Shown in pieces: positions 37,966 to 47,321 of a stretch of 64,000 bases of DNA (positions within the stretch are counted from its first letter, which is position 1; each line of letters opens with the position of its first letter). The position numbers and the translations under genes are program-made. A model generated the notes under the pieces. The model did no database searches. It saw only the letters and a list, made by a program, of their open reading frames with translations, and was not told the origin of the DNA. Source of the stretch: Coleofasciculaceae cyanobacterium (lineage in GTDB: Bacteria > Cyanobacteriota > Cyanobacteriia > Cyanobacteriales > Xenococcaceae); contig DATNPK010000011.1 of NCBI GenBank assembly GCA_036703275.1, positions 124,001-188,000 of the forward strand, read 5' to 3'.

Positions 37966-39624
37966 TTATTTTCCTCTAAAGGAGCTAACCCAAGATTTCA
38001 GTTCTTCTCTGGCAACTTCTCGGCCACCTAGACCAAAGGCTAACGCGATCGCTACCGCAATTCCCCCTAGAATTAAGCCAAATGCCAGGTTAACTATATT
38101 GGGTGCAATCCCCATCCGATTAAGAGCCATCGCACCAACTAGGGTAATTATGGCTACCCGAGCGCACTGTGCTAAAAATTGCGACTGTGATGTGCCTGAA
38201 GACACGATCAGGTTGTACGCTAAATTAGCTAGATATAAACCAATTGCAAAAACAATTAGGCCGATCAAAACTTGACCTGCGATCGCTAAAATAACTCGGA
38301 AGACATCTTCTAAAGCAGGAATTCCTAAAATATCTACTGCTGTTAAAGTAGCAACTAGCATGATTCCCACCAAGCAGAGCAAACCAACTAGCTCTGAAGG
38401 TGATTTTGTACCCATGGTGGGTTCGGTTTGAATTATCGTTGGCTGTTCTGTCCCCATACCCAAGTCAGTCGGCTCTTGTGGAAAAGGACGCGCGCTAGGC
38501 GGAGGTCCTTGAGTACCTGTAGTTGCCGCTGAGATACCCAACCACTGAAACAAGTTGTTAAAACCAACATTGGTCAAGATATTACTGACAAACTCAGAGA
38601 CAAAGTGCCCTGCCATATAAAATAAAGCCAAAACTACGCCAGCAGCAAATAGTTTGGGAATAAATTCTAGTACTTGATTGAGCATATCCGTTGCTGGAGC
38701 GGATATGGCACTTATTTGCAGCTGTTCTAACGCCGAAATAATACCTGGGATCAAAATCAGCACAAAAACTATAGTGCCAATAATTGAAGATAATGATTGG
38801 TTGGCAGTAGTGCGCCCGAGTCCAAATTTTCGTCCAATATTGTCTACGCCAGTAGCAGCCAAGAGATTAGTCACAATCCGCTTGACAATAGTTGCTACAA
38901 ACCAAAATATAGCAGCAATGATGATTGCTCCAAGAATGTTTGGTAGCATTGACAGTATTTGATTGAGCATTCCTTGAACTGGCTCAAGCGTTCCGTTTAA
39001 CTGCAAAGCATTCAGTATTGCTGGTAGGAACAGTAGAAATATAAACCAGTAAAGAGCGTTTCCTAAAGTATCAGTCAGGGAAAAATCCCCAGTATCTGAC
39101 GAACTTAAGCCTAAACGCCGTTCGATGTTTAATACTCTTAACCCTCTAGTCACTATTGTCTTGACAATAGTAGCTACAACCCAGGCAATAGCCAGTAAGA
39201 AGGCAGCCCCTAAAAGTTTGGGAATAAAGCCAGCAATCTGGTCTAGCAGGGTATTTAGAGGTGCAGATACCGCCTGTAAATTTAGCGCATTTAAAGCAGC
39301 TATAATCACAAACAGCATAATGATCCAAAAGATCAGGTTGGCGATCCAACTTTCAATCGGAAAAGATTCTGCGCTTCTTTGTCCTGTGATAGCAGCAGCA
39401 AGTCTATTGTCTATATCAGTACTGTTGAGAATTTTTTTGACCACTGCTTTGACAATTAGGGCAATGATCCATCCCACAACAAAAATCAGGAGTGCTTTGA
39501 TCAAGCTCCAAATATCAACTCCCAATTGAGATTGGAAAAATTGATCTACAGATCTATTTCCAGGGTTAGCTTGTGCTAACAGCATGGGATTAAGTGACGA
39601 AATATTACTAAGTATTTGTGCCAT
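37966..39624 (-). CDS. TM-helix-repeat (mechanosensitive-channel-related) membrane protein
   Basis: 552 residues. Several copies of a paired-helix repeat occur (for example IPKLLGAAFLLAIAWVVATI and MLPNILGAIIIAAIFWFVAT, each followed by VK-I-V-LL). This is the conserved TM-helix domain seen next to MscS channels. A proline-rich linker (about residues 370-400, PPPSARPFPQEPTDLG) separates the repeats from a C-terminal group of three helices. The C-terminus FGLGGREVAREELKSWVSSF resembles the end of the MscS-like TM helix domain. It lacks the MscS beta domain itself. It probably lies in the inner membrane and may modulate ion flux; the exact role is unknown. Confidence 0.8.
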   Translation of the reverse strand: MAQILSNISSLNPMLLAQANPGNRSVDQFFQSQLGVDIWSLIKALLIFVVGWIIALIVKAVVKKILNSTDIDNRLAAAITGQRSAESFPIESWIANLIFWIIMLFVIIAALNALNLQAVSAPLNTLLDQIAGFIPKLLGAAFLLAIAWVVATIVKTIVTRGLRVLNIERRLGLSSSDTGDFSLTDTLGNALYWFIFLLFLPAILNALQLNGTLEPVQGMLNQILSMLPNILGAIIIAAIFWFVATIVKRIVTNLLAATGVDNIGRKFGLGRTTANQSLSSIIGTIVFVLILIPGIISALEQLQISAISAPATDMLNQVLEFIPKLFAAGVVLALFYMAGHFVSEFVSNILTNVGFNNLFQWLGISAATTGTQGPPPSARPFPQEPTDLGMGTEQPTIIQTEPTMGTKSPSELVGLLCLVGIMLVATLTAVDILGIPALEDVFRVILAIAGQVLIGLIVFAIGLYLANLAYNLIVSSGTSQSQFLAQCARVAIITLVGAMALNRMGIAPNIVNLAFGLILGGIAVAIALAFGLGGREVAREELKSWVSSFRGK

Positions 39625-39984
39625 GTTCCTTTAGTTTTAATTCATCTAGTCATTTCCGCCATAAATACTAGCGGGAAACGATATAGATGTCTTGTTATTT
39701 ACCATAAGTAAATATATTTTCTGCGATAATTATGACAAATTAAATTAGATTTACTTCCAAAGTTAAAGATATTAGCTTTTTTATACAAATTGTGCGTAGT
39801 TTCAACTCAATAATTTTTTTCGGTGTAAAAGCTGGAGCAACAGCCAGTCAGTTAATTTTTGAAATATTAATGTAAACAAATGTATTTGAGTTAAGAGAAC
39901 CTTAATTGTGTGTAATATAAATATATATTTCTACTCTTACTATTTAGGCTTTTAATTTTTAAATTTACAGTTGCGCTAAATTTT
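39625..39984. other. Intergenic region, nothing recognised
   Basis: About 360 bases, very AT-rich, between divergent genes. No repeat or RNA was identified. Confidence 0.5.
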
Positions 39985-40443
39985 ATGTCGTCTCAAGTTT
40001 TTGAACAATCTATTCGGATCGCCGCAAGTTCTGTAATTACTGAAGAATGTTTAACTGACTTAAAACTAATGCATCGTTGGCTAAACCCCATGTTGCGCTG
40101 TGAACCTATTGGTACCTGGAGTACTCAAGTTGGCAGTCTGAGCCGTTTTACGCTCAAAATTCCTCTACTACAACCAAGTCTCAGGAGTGTAGTGTCCCAA
40201 AGAGAGCCAGGTCTTATTGTTTGGGAGTTTGACGGCTTTTTTAAAGGGCGCGATCGCTGGGAATGTCAGCCCTCAAAAAACGGCACTTTTTTACTAAATC
40301 GCTTTGAATTTGAAATTCCCAATCCGATAATTAGCTGGGGATTTAATAATTTTGCCATCAATTTAACTAAAAAAGATATGCAAGCTCAATTAAGACGCTT
40401 AAAAAAAGTGGCAGAAGAAGTGTATCGTAACAGTGACCACTAA
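39985..40443 (+). CDS. SRPBCC (START-like) family protein
   Basis: 152 residues. The layout is that of polyketide-cyclase/START-like proteins: EQSIRIAASSVITEECLTDL, the first helix and strand LMHRWLNPMLRCEPIG, a beta-sheet (SRFTLKIPLLQPSL, GLIVWEFDGFFKGRDRWECQ) and a long final helix (TKKDMQAQLRRLKKVAEEVY). Such folds bind hydrophobic ligands. The ligand and partner are unknown. It is convergent with the diguanylate cyclase gene, with only 14 bases between the ends. Confidence 0.75.
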   Translation: MSSQVFEQSIRIAASSVITEECLTDLKLMHRWLNPMLRCEPIGTWSTQVGSLSRFTLKIPLLQPSLRSVVSQREPGLIVWEFDGFFKGRDRWECQPSKNGTFLLNRFEFEIPNPIISWGFNNFAINLTKKDMQAQLRRLKKVAEEVYRNSDH

Positions 40444-40457
40444 CCACTAACTAATAA

Positions 40458-42380
40458 TTAAGGCCGTCTAACACAGTCTCTACCTTGTTCTTTGGCTTTA
40501 TACAGAGCTTTGTCCGCAGCCTGAATTAGACCATATACACTATTGCTATCGTCAGGAAAATAGCTAACTCCAATCGAAACGCTAATTGAGTCGAGTTGTT
40601 CTCCTTCATGTTCTAGCTTTAGTTTTTTAACTCCAGCTCTAATTTCTTCAGCACGAATGATTGTATCTTCAATTGAAGCATCTGGCATTACAATAACTAG
40701 TTCTTCTCCACCATAGCGACAAGCAATATCGTATTGACGGATTTGTGATATAAGATAAGTTCCTAGTTGGCTCAATACTAAATCTCCAGCACTATGACCA
40801 TGGTTATCATTGAAGCGTTTGAAATAGTCCACGTCGATCATCAGAACGCTGACAAATTGTTTTTTACGTTGAGCTCGATTAATTTCTTTGGTTAAAGTCT
40901 CTTGTAAATAGCGACGGTTATATAAACCTGTAAGAGGATCGCGCAAGCTTTGAAATCTTAGTTTTTCCTGAAGTTTTAGATTGGCAAAAGAAATAGCAAG
41001 ATTTTGTGCTATGGTTTCAGCTAAATCTTGAACTGATTGACTAATTGCGTCCAAATAATCGAAGCGCAGGTACAACATCCCAATAATTCCTCTCTCGGCA
41101 ATCATAGGTAAACAAAGACTTGGCTTTAAAGTGGCTTTAGCGTCTATGTGGGAGCAATATAATCCTGAGGTTTGGGGATGAACTTGATGGGGATTGCCTC
41201 GTCGTATTGCCCAACATTCTTTAGGGTCAAAGTTCCCATCACTATGCGGAATTCCCCAAGCTGCGATCGCATCTAATAGATTTTTGCTGTTGTTCATTAA
41301 ATAAACCGCACCGTGAGTATTGGGAAATAATGGTCTGAGCAAATCGGCAAGAACTTCTTTTGCTTCATCTATGCTGGCACAAGCTTGAATAAATTCATTC
41401 ATTTCTGTAAGTTTAATTCTGGCTTGATTAGTTTTTTCTAAGGCCAAAATTTGCTCTTCAAGTTTTTGATTTAGTTCTTTGGTTTGAGTAATATCCCGTG
41501 CTATCCCCAAAATTTGCTCGGGGCTACCATCAGCATCGCGAGTAAAAATAGTAATTTTGTCGTGTAGCCAATACCATTGACCTTGAGTATTTTTGATCCG
41601 ATATTCTAGTTCTAAATAGTTGTCATTTTTAAGCAAAAGGCATTCATTAAACTGCTGCTTTACGGCTACTAAATCTTCAGGATGAATTAGTCGATCTAAC
41701 AAGCCATCTCTAAATTTTTGCAGCTCTAAGGGTGTATAGCCTAGTAAGTCAGTGATAAAAGGATTGCAGTAAATATTCCTATTTGTCACTAAATCATAAA
41801 TATAAAGAATATTAGGGGTTAAATCGATCAGTTTTTCTCTAAATTCAGTACTTTCCTGTAAGTCTTGATTAGCTTTGATTAAAGCAGTAGTTTTTTCCTG
41901 CACCCGTTCTTCTAATTGTTGATTGAGCAAAACCACTTTTTCTCTAGCAGTTTCTTTAGCCATGATTTGCTCATTTAGTTGCTGGTTTAAATTGGCTAAT
42001 TCTTGGGGGGAGGGAAGATTTAAAGCTTTGGGAATCAAAGGTATTAGAGAAAGAGCAGTATACAAAGAAACTAAGGCGGTAATTGCTTTTAGTATTCCAT
42101 AAATCCAATAATTAGGATGCCAAAGAGTCCATATTTCTGCAAGATGGGTAGTGCCACAAGATAAAATAAAAGCCCCAAAAAGAATAAAGATATTTTTAAA
42201 GGGTAAATTTTCTACTTTACGAACAAAATAAATTAAAAATATAGGAATTGAATAATAAGCGACCGCAATAAAGGCATCAGCAGTAACGTGCAGTGCAACT
42301 AAAGGTGTTTGCCACAAATAACAATGTCCATGAGGAATATATTGGACATTAAATAATAGCAGCTGTGTCAATAAATTCAT
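40458..42380 (-). CDS. Diguanylate cyclase with ethylene-receptor-like sensor, PAS and GAF
   Basis: 640 residues. Three N-terminal helices (about residues 25-125) mirror plant ETR1. The segment ADAFIAVAYYSIPIFLIYFV matches its first helix with the conserved Asp, Tyr and Pro. ILSCGTTHLAEIWT carries the Cys (~75) and His (~79) that bind copper and ethylene. A coiled coil follows, then a PAS domain (residues ~185-300), a GAF domain (~320-460) and a C-terminal GGDEF domain with active site RYGGEELVIVMP (~558). It should synthesise c-di-GMP in response to a ligand, possibly ethylene. No EAL domain is present. Confidence 0.88.
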   Translation of the reverse strand: MNLLTQLLLFNVQYIPHGHCYLWQTPLVALHVTADAFIAVAYYSIPIFLIYFVRKVENLPFKNIFILFGAFILSCGTTHLAEIWTLWHPNYWIYGILKAITALVSLYTALSLIPLIPKALNLPSPQELANLNQQLNEQIMAKETAREKVVLLNQQLEERVQEKTTALIKANQDLQESTEFREKLIDLTPNILYIYDLVTNRNIYCNPFITDLLGYTPLELQKFRDGLLDRLIHPEDLVAVKQQFNECLLLKNDNYLELEYRIKNTQGQWYWLHDKITIFTRDADGSPEQILGIARDITQTKELNQKLEEQILALEKTNQARIKLTEMNEFIQACASIDEAKEVLADLLRPLFPNTHGAVYLMNNSKNLLDAIAAWGIPHSDGNFDPKECWAIRRGNPHQVHPQTSGLYCSHIDAKATLKPSLCLPMIAERGIIGMLYLRFDYLDAISQSVQDLAETIAQNLAISFANLKLQEKLRFQSLRDPLTGLYNRRYLQETLTKEINRAQRKKQFVSVLMIDVDYFKRFNDNHGHSAGDLVLSQLGTYLISQIRQYDIACRYGGEELVIVMPDASIEDTIIRAEEIRAGVKKLKLEHEGEQLDSISVSIGVSYFPDDSNSVYGLIQAADKALYKAKEQGRDCVRRP

Positions 42381-42522
42381 CGGTCGCTAATCGTAGATAC
42401 TTTTCAAAAACAATTCACTAAATTTAGCCGAAGAAACTAGCTATCGCCAACTACCATAAGATATAAGTAAATACCACAGTTATCAGTAAACTTTTAAAAG
42501 CTAAAAACGGAAATATTTAAAT

Positions 42523-44829
42523 TTAGTAATTAGTAATTAGTTGTCTATTAATAGTAGATAGAGGAACTTTATAGAAGTATTGTTGCTGAAAATGCTCTTC
42601 TTTAATCGCTAGTAGAAAAGAATTAATATAGATTTGTATTTCTGGATTTATTGTTTTTGGGTTGAAGGAAAATTGATATAAATTGTTTGAATATCTGCAT
42701 TCAAAACCTGCTTGTTCTAACGCTTGTAGTCCTAAATAAAAACTGCGATCGCCTAGATTTAGTTTTGCCTGTAGTTGATTTTTACTGACTTGTTTTTGGG
42801 TGCGACTTAAAAATTTGGCAATGCCAACTAGCTGCTGCCAGATTTTAGCGACATCGGTTAATCGATCGGGATGATATGCCAAGACTAAAGAGCGATCGCT
42901 GGTAACTGCATAATCATATTCTCGGCGGATATCACTCCAGTTACTAGGACATTGCTGTAGCAAGCGGACTGGTTGGGCTAACACTTCTAAATCGTCTAAT
43001 TTATCAGAAGCAAAACGACGATCTATTACTGGATGTGTTTGGTCTATGGCTGAATTTGACCATGAAGTTTCTGATATTAAACGTACCGCAACTAATCTAA
43101 TTTCATAGCGTTTACTGTAGGTATTAAAATCCAATTCAGCGATCGCTTCGCATTTTCCCGTTACAGGAATTTCATCTCGATAATGTCCCCACCAAATACC
43201 AGGAAATCCTTGATTAGTTGAATCATCCCAAATGTTAAAAGTGGTCTTAATATATTGAATTTTTTGACCACGATTGTCTTGAATATTTTTATGCCAAGCG
43301 TTTTTAAACCAGCAGTTTTTAATTAATAATTTGGGAATAGGATTACCCATGCCATAAGGTTCAAGCTGTCTTAACTCATTAAACAATTCCTGACCCAAAT
43401 CCGCTACCGTCACTGATAAATCAATATCTATCTGGGGCATCATTTGGGCTACATTAGTCTGTTGACGTAGCTGTTGATTAATTCCTTCTCTAAACAAACT
43501 TAAATTAGATAAGGGTAAACTTAAACCCGCAGCAAAGGGATGTCCGCCAAAGCGATGTAATAAGTCAGACTGAGATTTAACTAGCTGATATAGATCGATG
43601 CCGTTAACCGATCTGGCAGATCCACGCGCCATTATTTCTGCTGCATCATCTACTCCGCCACTGCTAAGTAAAACCGTGGGACGACCATATTCTTGAGCAA
43701 TTTGTCCCGCAGCCAAACCCAGCACACCCCCTTGCCATTGAGGATCTTCGAGGACGATTACTGAGGTGGTAGATAAATCTAGCTGCTGTAGTTTTTTAGT
43801 GACTTGTTGAATCGTGTCTTTTTGCAAAGACTTGCGACGAGTATTAGCCAATTCCGCTTCTTCGGCAAGCTGACTACAGCGTTGAGCATCCTGACTGGTA
43901 AGCAACTCCACACAAAAACTAGCATCACCGTGAATACGGCTAACCGCATTAATTCTAGGACCTAAACCAAAAGAAATATCGGTCGGGCGATCGCCATTAC
44001 GACGACACAAATCCAATAACTTGGCTACCCCAGGACGATTCATTTTCTCAGGATCGATCTGTTTTTGTAACTGTTTAATTCCGATCTGGGCTAGATAACG
44101 ACAGTCACCTTTTAATTCTACCAAGTCGGCAATTAGACCAATAGCAACCAGATCCAATAAATTCTCAAGTGGCTGATTTGGGACATCGGGCAAGGTTTCA
44201 TACAGTGCTTCAACCAATTTATAGGCTACTGCTACCCCAGAAAGATGATAAAGAGGATGGTTGGTTTCTAAGTAACGAGGGTTGATAATCGCCGTAACTT
44301 CAGGGCGAGATTCAGGTAAAGTATGGTGATCGGTAACAATAATATCGATGCCCAACTCATGAGCATAACTAATCTCTTCCAAGTTAGTGCTACCAGTGTC
44401 GCAGGTAACGATCAGCTTTGTCCCTGTTTCAGCTAATCTAGCAATACCAGAATTATTTAAACCATGAGATTCTCTCAGACGATTGGGAATATAATAATCT
44501 AGCTGCAAATGCTGCGGAAAAAACTGCCCTAAGCCGTCCCACAGGACACTAGTTGAAGTAATCCCATCTGCGTCAAAATCGCCCCAAATTGCTACCTTTT
44601 CAGCGCGATCGCGTGCCTGCTGCAAACGAGCGATCGCCCACTCCATTTCTGTGCCAAAAACAAAAGGGCTAGCAGGCTGATATAAAGCTGGATTCAAAAA
44701 ACCAGGTAATTGTGCTAAATCTTGCATCCCCCTTTGCCATAACAGCTGCGCGCAATAATTAGACTCTCTACCAGTAATTTGCTGTACGCCCTCAACAAAC
44801 TCTTGGGGCGCTGATTTAGCATTTAACAT
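42523..44829 (-). CDS. recJ: Single-stranded-DNA-specific exonuclease RecJ
   Basis: 768 residues. The DHH phosphoesterase core includes IWGDFDADGITSTSVLWDGL and the DHH signature VTDHHTLPES (~166). LLHRFGGHPFAAGLSL is the DHHA1 nucleotide-binding segment, and the OB domain follows (MPQIDIDLSVTVADL, LEPYGMGNPIPKLLI). A C-terminal ~150 residues (SNWSDIRREYDYAVTSD onward) is the extension seen in cyanobacterial RecJ. The enzyme degrades single-stranded DNA 5' to 3' in recombination and repair. Both the start codon and the stop codon overlap heptamer arrays. The reading frame is intact. Confidence 0.93.
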   Translation of the reverse strand: MLNAKSAPQEFVEGVQQITGRESNYCAQLLWQRGMQDLAQLPGFLNPALYQPASPFVFGTEMEWAIARLQQARDRAEKVAIWGDFDADGITSTSVLWDGLGQFFPQHLQLDYYIPNRLRESHGLNNSGIARLAETGTKLIVTCDTGSTNLEEISYAHELGIDIIVTDHHTLPESRPEVTAIINPRYLETNHPLYHLSGVAVAYKLVEALYETLPDVPNQPLENLLDLVAIGLIADLVELKGDCRYLAQIGIKQLQKQIDPEKMNRPGVAKLLDLCRRNGDRPTDISFGLGPRINAVSRIHGDASFCVELLTSQDAQRCSQLAEEAELANTRRKSLQKDTIQQVTKKLQQLDLSTTSVIVLEDPQWQGGVLGLAAGQIAQEYGRPTVLLSSGGVDDAAEIMARGSARSVNGIDLYQLVKSQSDLLHRFGGHPFAAGLSLPLSNLSLFREGINQQLRQQTNVAQMMPQIDIDLSVTVADLGQELFNELRQLEPYGMGNPIPKLLIKNCWFKNAWHKNIQDNRGQKIQYIKTTFNIWDDSTNQGFPGIWWGHYRDEIPVTGKCEAIAELDFNTYSKRYEIRLVAVRLISETSWSNSAIDQTHPVIDRRFASDKLDDLEVLAQPVRLLQQCPSNWSDIRREYDYAVTSDRSLVLAYHPDRLTDVAKIWQQLVGIAKFLSRTQKQVSKNQLQAKLNLGDRSFYLGLQALEQAGFECRYSNNLYQFSFNPKTINPEIQIYINSFLLAIKEEHFQQQYFYKVPLSTINRQLITNY
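42524..42540. repeat. TAGTAAT heptamers at the recJ stop
   Basis: Two TAGTAAT units plus a partial unit, covering the recJ stop codon region. Together with the array at the start codon, they flank the gene. Confidence 0.6.
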
Positions 44830-44847
44830 TTAACATTTAGCATTTAA
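44820..44847. repeat. CATTTAA heptamer array over the recJ start codon
   Basis: Four 7-mers (CATTTAA x2, CATTTAG, CATTTAA). The recJ ATG (complement of 44827-44829) lies in the second unit, so unit gain or loss would alter the leader and the first codons. Confidence 0.75.
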
Positions 44848-44921
44848 CAAAAAACTGCATATCCTACTTAGTTTCAGACATATTTTAGTTTAGACAAAAA
44901 ATAATTAACGAGGTTGAGCAA

Positions 44922-45119
44922 ATGACTTTACTAATAACTTTGACTTTAACTGGCGTTGCAGGTTATCTAAACATGACTCTTACAGAAGAAATCGAAGCTG
45001 TATTCGCTGGGTTAGTCGCCTGTCTTGGTTTATGTCTCAGTTTATTCTTTGCTCCCGTATTACTCAAACTAGCCTTGCTTGCTATATTACTTCTATTGCC
45101 TAAAGCAAATTTAGTCTAA
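44922..45119 (+). CDS. Small hydrophobic membrane protein
   Basis: 65 residues from ATG, with GAGG nine bases upstream. Two membrane helices are predicted: LLITLTLTGVAGYLNMTLT and FAGLVACLGLCLSLFFAPVL, running on into LLKLALLAILLLLP. Short cyanobacterial proteins of this type (ending LPKANLV) occur near photosynthesis or respiration genes, but no specific family is recognised here. It is divergent from recJ. Coding is supported by the start site and composition only. Confidence 0.6.
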   Translation: MTLLITLTLTGVAGYLNMTLTEEIEAVFAGLVACLGLCLSLFFAPVLLKLALLAILLLLPKANLV

Positions 45120-45157
45120 CTTTCAAAGCTGTTAACTCTTGATACGTCTAGTGTCAA

Positions 45158-45763
45158 TTAAGCTATTTTATCCAATTGATACTTAACTATTGAGCGATTT
45201 AGTAAATTTTGAACCAAGGAATTTTGCAAAAGACTAACATCGGGTAGCGTATCAGCAGTAAAAACGTATTCCTGCTTTAGTTTCAACCCCACTTTTTCCA
45301 TTACTCTTGTAGATGCTAGATTTTCAGCCAAAGCCCAAGCGACTATCTTATCTATCTTTGATTCGGTAAAACTTTTATCGACTAATGCTTGAGCTACCTC
45401 GGTGGCATAACCTTTACCCCAACTTTGTTGACAAAGACGATAACCCAATTCAATGGCACCAGATTCAACCAGATTCAATTGTTGCAGTAATTTAAAATCA
45501 ACTTCGGGGCGTAAAAATATCCAGCCGATAAACTCTTGACTAGATTTCTTAATTATTGCCCAAAAGCCCAAGTTTTTATCTTGCTCATAGTAGCTCATTG
45601 CATAAGGTAAAAAATTATTCGCAATCTCCTCACTATTACTAACCAATCCACCATTGATATAGCGCATTACATCAGGATCGCTATCCAAAGCAACCAGGTT
45701 GTCTAAATCATTTTTAGTTATCTGACGCAAAATTAATCTGGAAGTTTCTAAAAAAATCTTCAT
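45158..45763 (-). CDS. GNAT family N-acetyltransferase (RimJ/RimL-like)
   Basis: About 201 residues from ATG at 45761-45763; a TTG-led extension upstream is unlikely. The protein begins FLETSRLILRQITKNDLDNL, the standard opening of RimJ/RimL-type acetyltransferases. The acetyl-CoA-binding loop region is ELGYRLCQQSWGKGYATEVAQ, with Q/R-x2-G-K-G-Y-A matching the Q/RxxGxG/A motif. AWALAENLASTRVMEKVGLK is the usual C-terminal element. The substrate is unknown. Confidence 0.87.
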   Translation of the reverse strand: MKIFLETSRLILRQITKNDLDNLVALDSDPDVMRYINGGLVSNSEEIANNFLPYAMSYYEQDKNLGFWAIIKKSSQEFIGWIFLRPEVDFKLLQQLNLVESGAIELGYRLCQQSWGKGYATEVAQALVDKSFTESKIDKIVAWALAENLASTRVMEKVGLKLKQEYVFTADTLPDVSLLQNSLVQNLLNRSIVKYQLDKIA

Positions 45764-45794
45764 CAAACCTAGACAAAACCAACCAATTAACAAT

Positions 45795-45880
45795 ATCTGC
45801 GTTCATCTGCGTACTCTTCGAGAAGCCGCTTCGCGTCTACATCTGTGCGACGCGCAGCTAGTCCTTTAGGGGACATAATC
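45795..45880. repeat. GCTTCGCG/CTTTAGGGG repeat fragment
   Basis: Short mosaic (CTTCGAGAAGCCGCTTCGCG ... GCGCAGCTAGTCCTTTAGGGG) sharing words with the larger repeats at 12.3, 29.2, 48.6 and 54.8 kb. It sits between cobS and the acetyltransferase. Confidence 0.55.
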
Positions 45881-45885
45881 CAATC

Positions 45886-46674
45886 CTAAAACACAGTCAA
45901 AAAACACAAAATCAAAGCTTCACTCCATTCTACTATCGCGCCATAAGTATCCCCTGTATGTCCCCCTAGTTGCCTGTAAAACCAATATCCTGTCAACAGC
46001 GCGATCGCACTATTGACTACAACAATCAACCCTACCTGCCACCAAGACAGATATCTCACCGTAAACCAGAAAGCACTTTGACACAGTAAAAAAAATAAAC
46101 CTAATAAAATATCTTGGGGTAAACGCAGATTTTCTTTATGAAATGAACCTTTCCCTGTTTCTCTCAGATAAGGATAAAAGGCGATCGCTCCTACCTGCCC
46201 CCATCTAGCCCAACCTGTGGCTGAAAGCAACACTAACCACAAAGGCAGCGACATTTCACTTAAGGATACTGTTTTAAGCAAGAGAATTATTATGGCTGCC
46301 ATTGCTCCAAATGCCCCCGTGGCACTGTCTTTCATAACTTCTAGGCGACGTTTTGGATCGGTAACAGACAATCCATCCGCAGTATCCATTGCCCCATCTA
46401 AATGTAAGCCTCCTGTTATAATTACCCAGGCTGTCACAACCAGCGCACTACGGGTTAAATTTGGTATTCCACAAGAGCGTAACAGTATTTGCCCTAAAGC
46501 TAGCAATGCTCCAATCAACAAACCCACCACAGGACACCAACGAGCAATACGCGACCAATTATTTGTCCATTCCGTAGGCAAAGGAAAAATAGTATAAAAT
46601 ATTACACTACTATTTAATGAGGCGATCGAGTCACTAATCCATGACCCAAGATCATTAATCGATATTTTTGACAC
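45886..46674 (-). CDS. cobS: Adenosylcobinamide-GDP ribazoletransferase CobS
   Basis: 262 residues from GTG. Conserved CobS/CobV segments are FYTIFPLPTEWTNNWSRIA, WVIITGGLHLDGAMDTADGL (the substrate-binding HLDGxxDxxDG core), TGAFGAMAAIIILLLKTVSL and the C-terminal QLGGHTGDTYGAIVEWSE. It joins alpha-ribazole to adenosyl-GDP-cobinamide, the last steps of (pseudo)cobalamin assembly, at the membrane (six or more helices). It stands alone without other cob genes. Confidence 0.93.
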   Translation of the reverse strand: MSKISINDLGSWISDSIASLNSSVIFYTIFPLPTEWTNNWSRIARWCPVVGLLIGALLALGQILLRSCGIPNLTRSALVVTAWVIITGGLHLDGAMDTADGLSVTDPKRRLEVMKDSATGAFGAMAAIIILLLKTVSLSEMSLPLWLVLLSATGWARWGQVGAIAFYPYLRETGKGSFHKENLRLPQDILLGLFFLLCQSAFWFTVRYLSWWQVGLIVVVNSAIALLTGYWFYRQLGGHTGDTYGAIVEWSEALILCFLTVF

Positions 46675-46816
46675 AGACGAACACTTAATTAAAATTTGAT
46701 TAAATATGTGGGAAATGTTGGGCTAATATTGTTTCATAAGCTACTTTATTTTTACGGCATATTTCTAACAACAAAAATATCTAGCCAGGTAATTTGAAAA
46801 TTCAAATATACTTTTT

Positions 46817-47263
46817 ATGAGTAAACATCAGCGCATGGAGTCTTTAGCCGCACCCTGTATTGTAGATGAAGGGATTGTAATTAACCAAGATGATATTAGA
46901 CGTTTACTAGCTGATTTGTCTCATGTCCATTATGTTCATACGATGGATGGGCAAATAAGTAGTGAGGGCAAAGGATTTATTCAAGAAATCTTTAGTGATT
47001 TTAATCAATCTACTTTGATTGCCAATAGGAAAATCTATATCAATCTCCAAAGTTTTGATTATCTGCATTTAAGTAAATATACTGAAGACCAGACCTGTTT
47101 TGACCTAGTTCAAGATAATCGTCAGCTACGTCTAATTCCCATCTCTCGCACTATTGCTCCTCAAACCATAGCTAAAAATCTTGATGCCGAAGCTATTGAA
47201 GCCATGGTCACTGAAGTTTTGTCAGCACGTTTGGATGTACAGCTTGATGATGAAGACTTTTAA
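46817..47263 (+). CDS. Conserved cyanobacterial hypothetical protein
   Basis: 148 residues, soluble, acidic, no signal peptide or membrane segment. Regions such as LLADLSHVHYVHTMDGQISS, NRKIYINLQSFDYLHLSKY and the acidic end VQLDDEDF give no recognised family. It appears to be a small alpha/beta domain with a Ser/Thr-poor helical C-terminus. It lies 58 bases upstream of tgt on the same strand, separated by a heptamer array, so cotranscription is possible. Function unknown. Confidence 0.65.
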   Translation: MSKHQRMESLAAPCIVDEGIVINQDDIRRLLADLSHVHYVHTMDGQISSEGKGFIQEIFSDFNQSTLIANRKIYINLQSFDYLHLSKYTEDQTCFDLVQDNRQLRLIPISRTIAPQTIAKNLDAEAIEAMVTEVLSARLDVQLDDEDF

Positions 47264-47273
47264 TATAGCGTAA

Positions 47274-47308
47274 GCTATTAGCTATTAACTATTAGCTCTT
47301 AGCTGAGG
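47274..47308. repeat. GCTATTA heptamer array before tgt
   Basis: Five 7-mers: GCTATTA, GCTATTA, ACTATTA, GCTCTTA, GCTGAGG, directly upstream of the tgt GTG start at 47322. The last unit supplies the GAGG ribosome site. Confidence 0.7.
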
Positions 47309-47321
47309 ATAAAAATAAATA

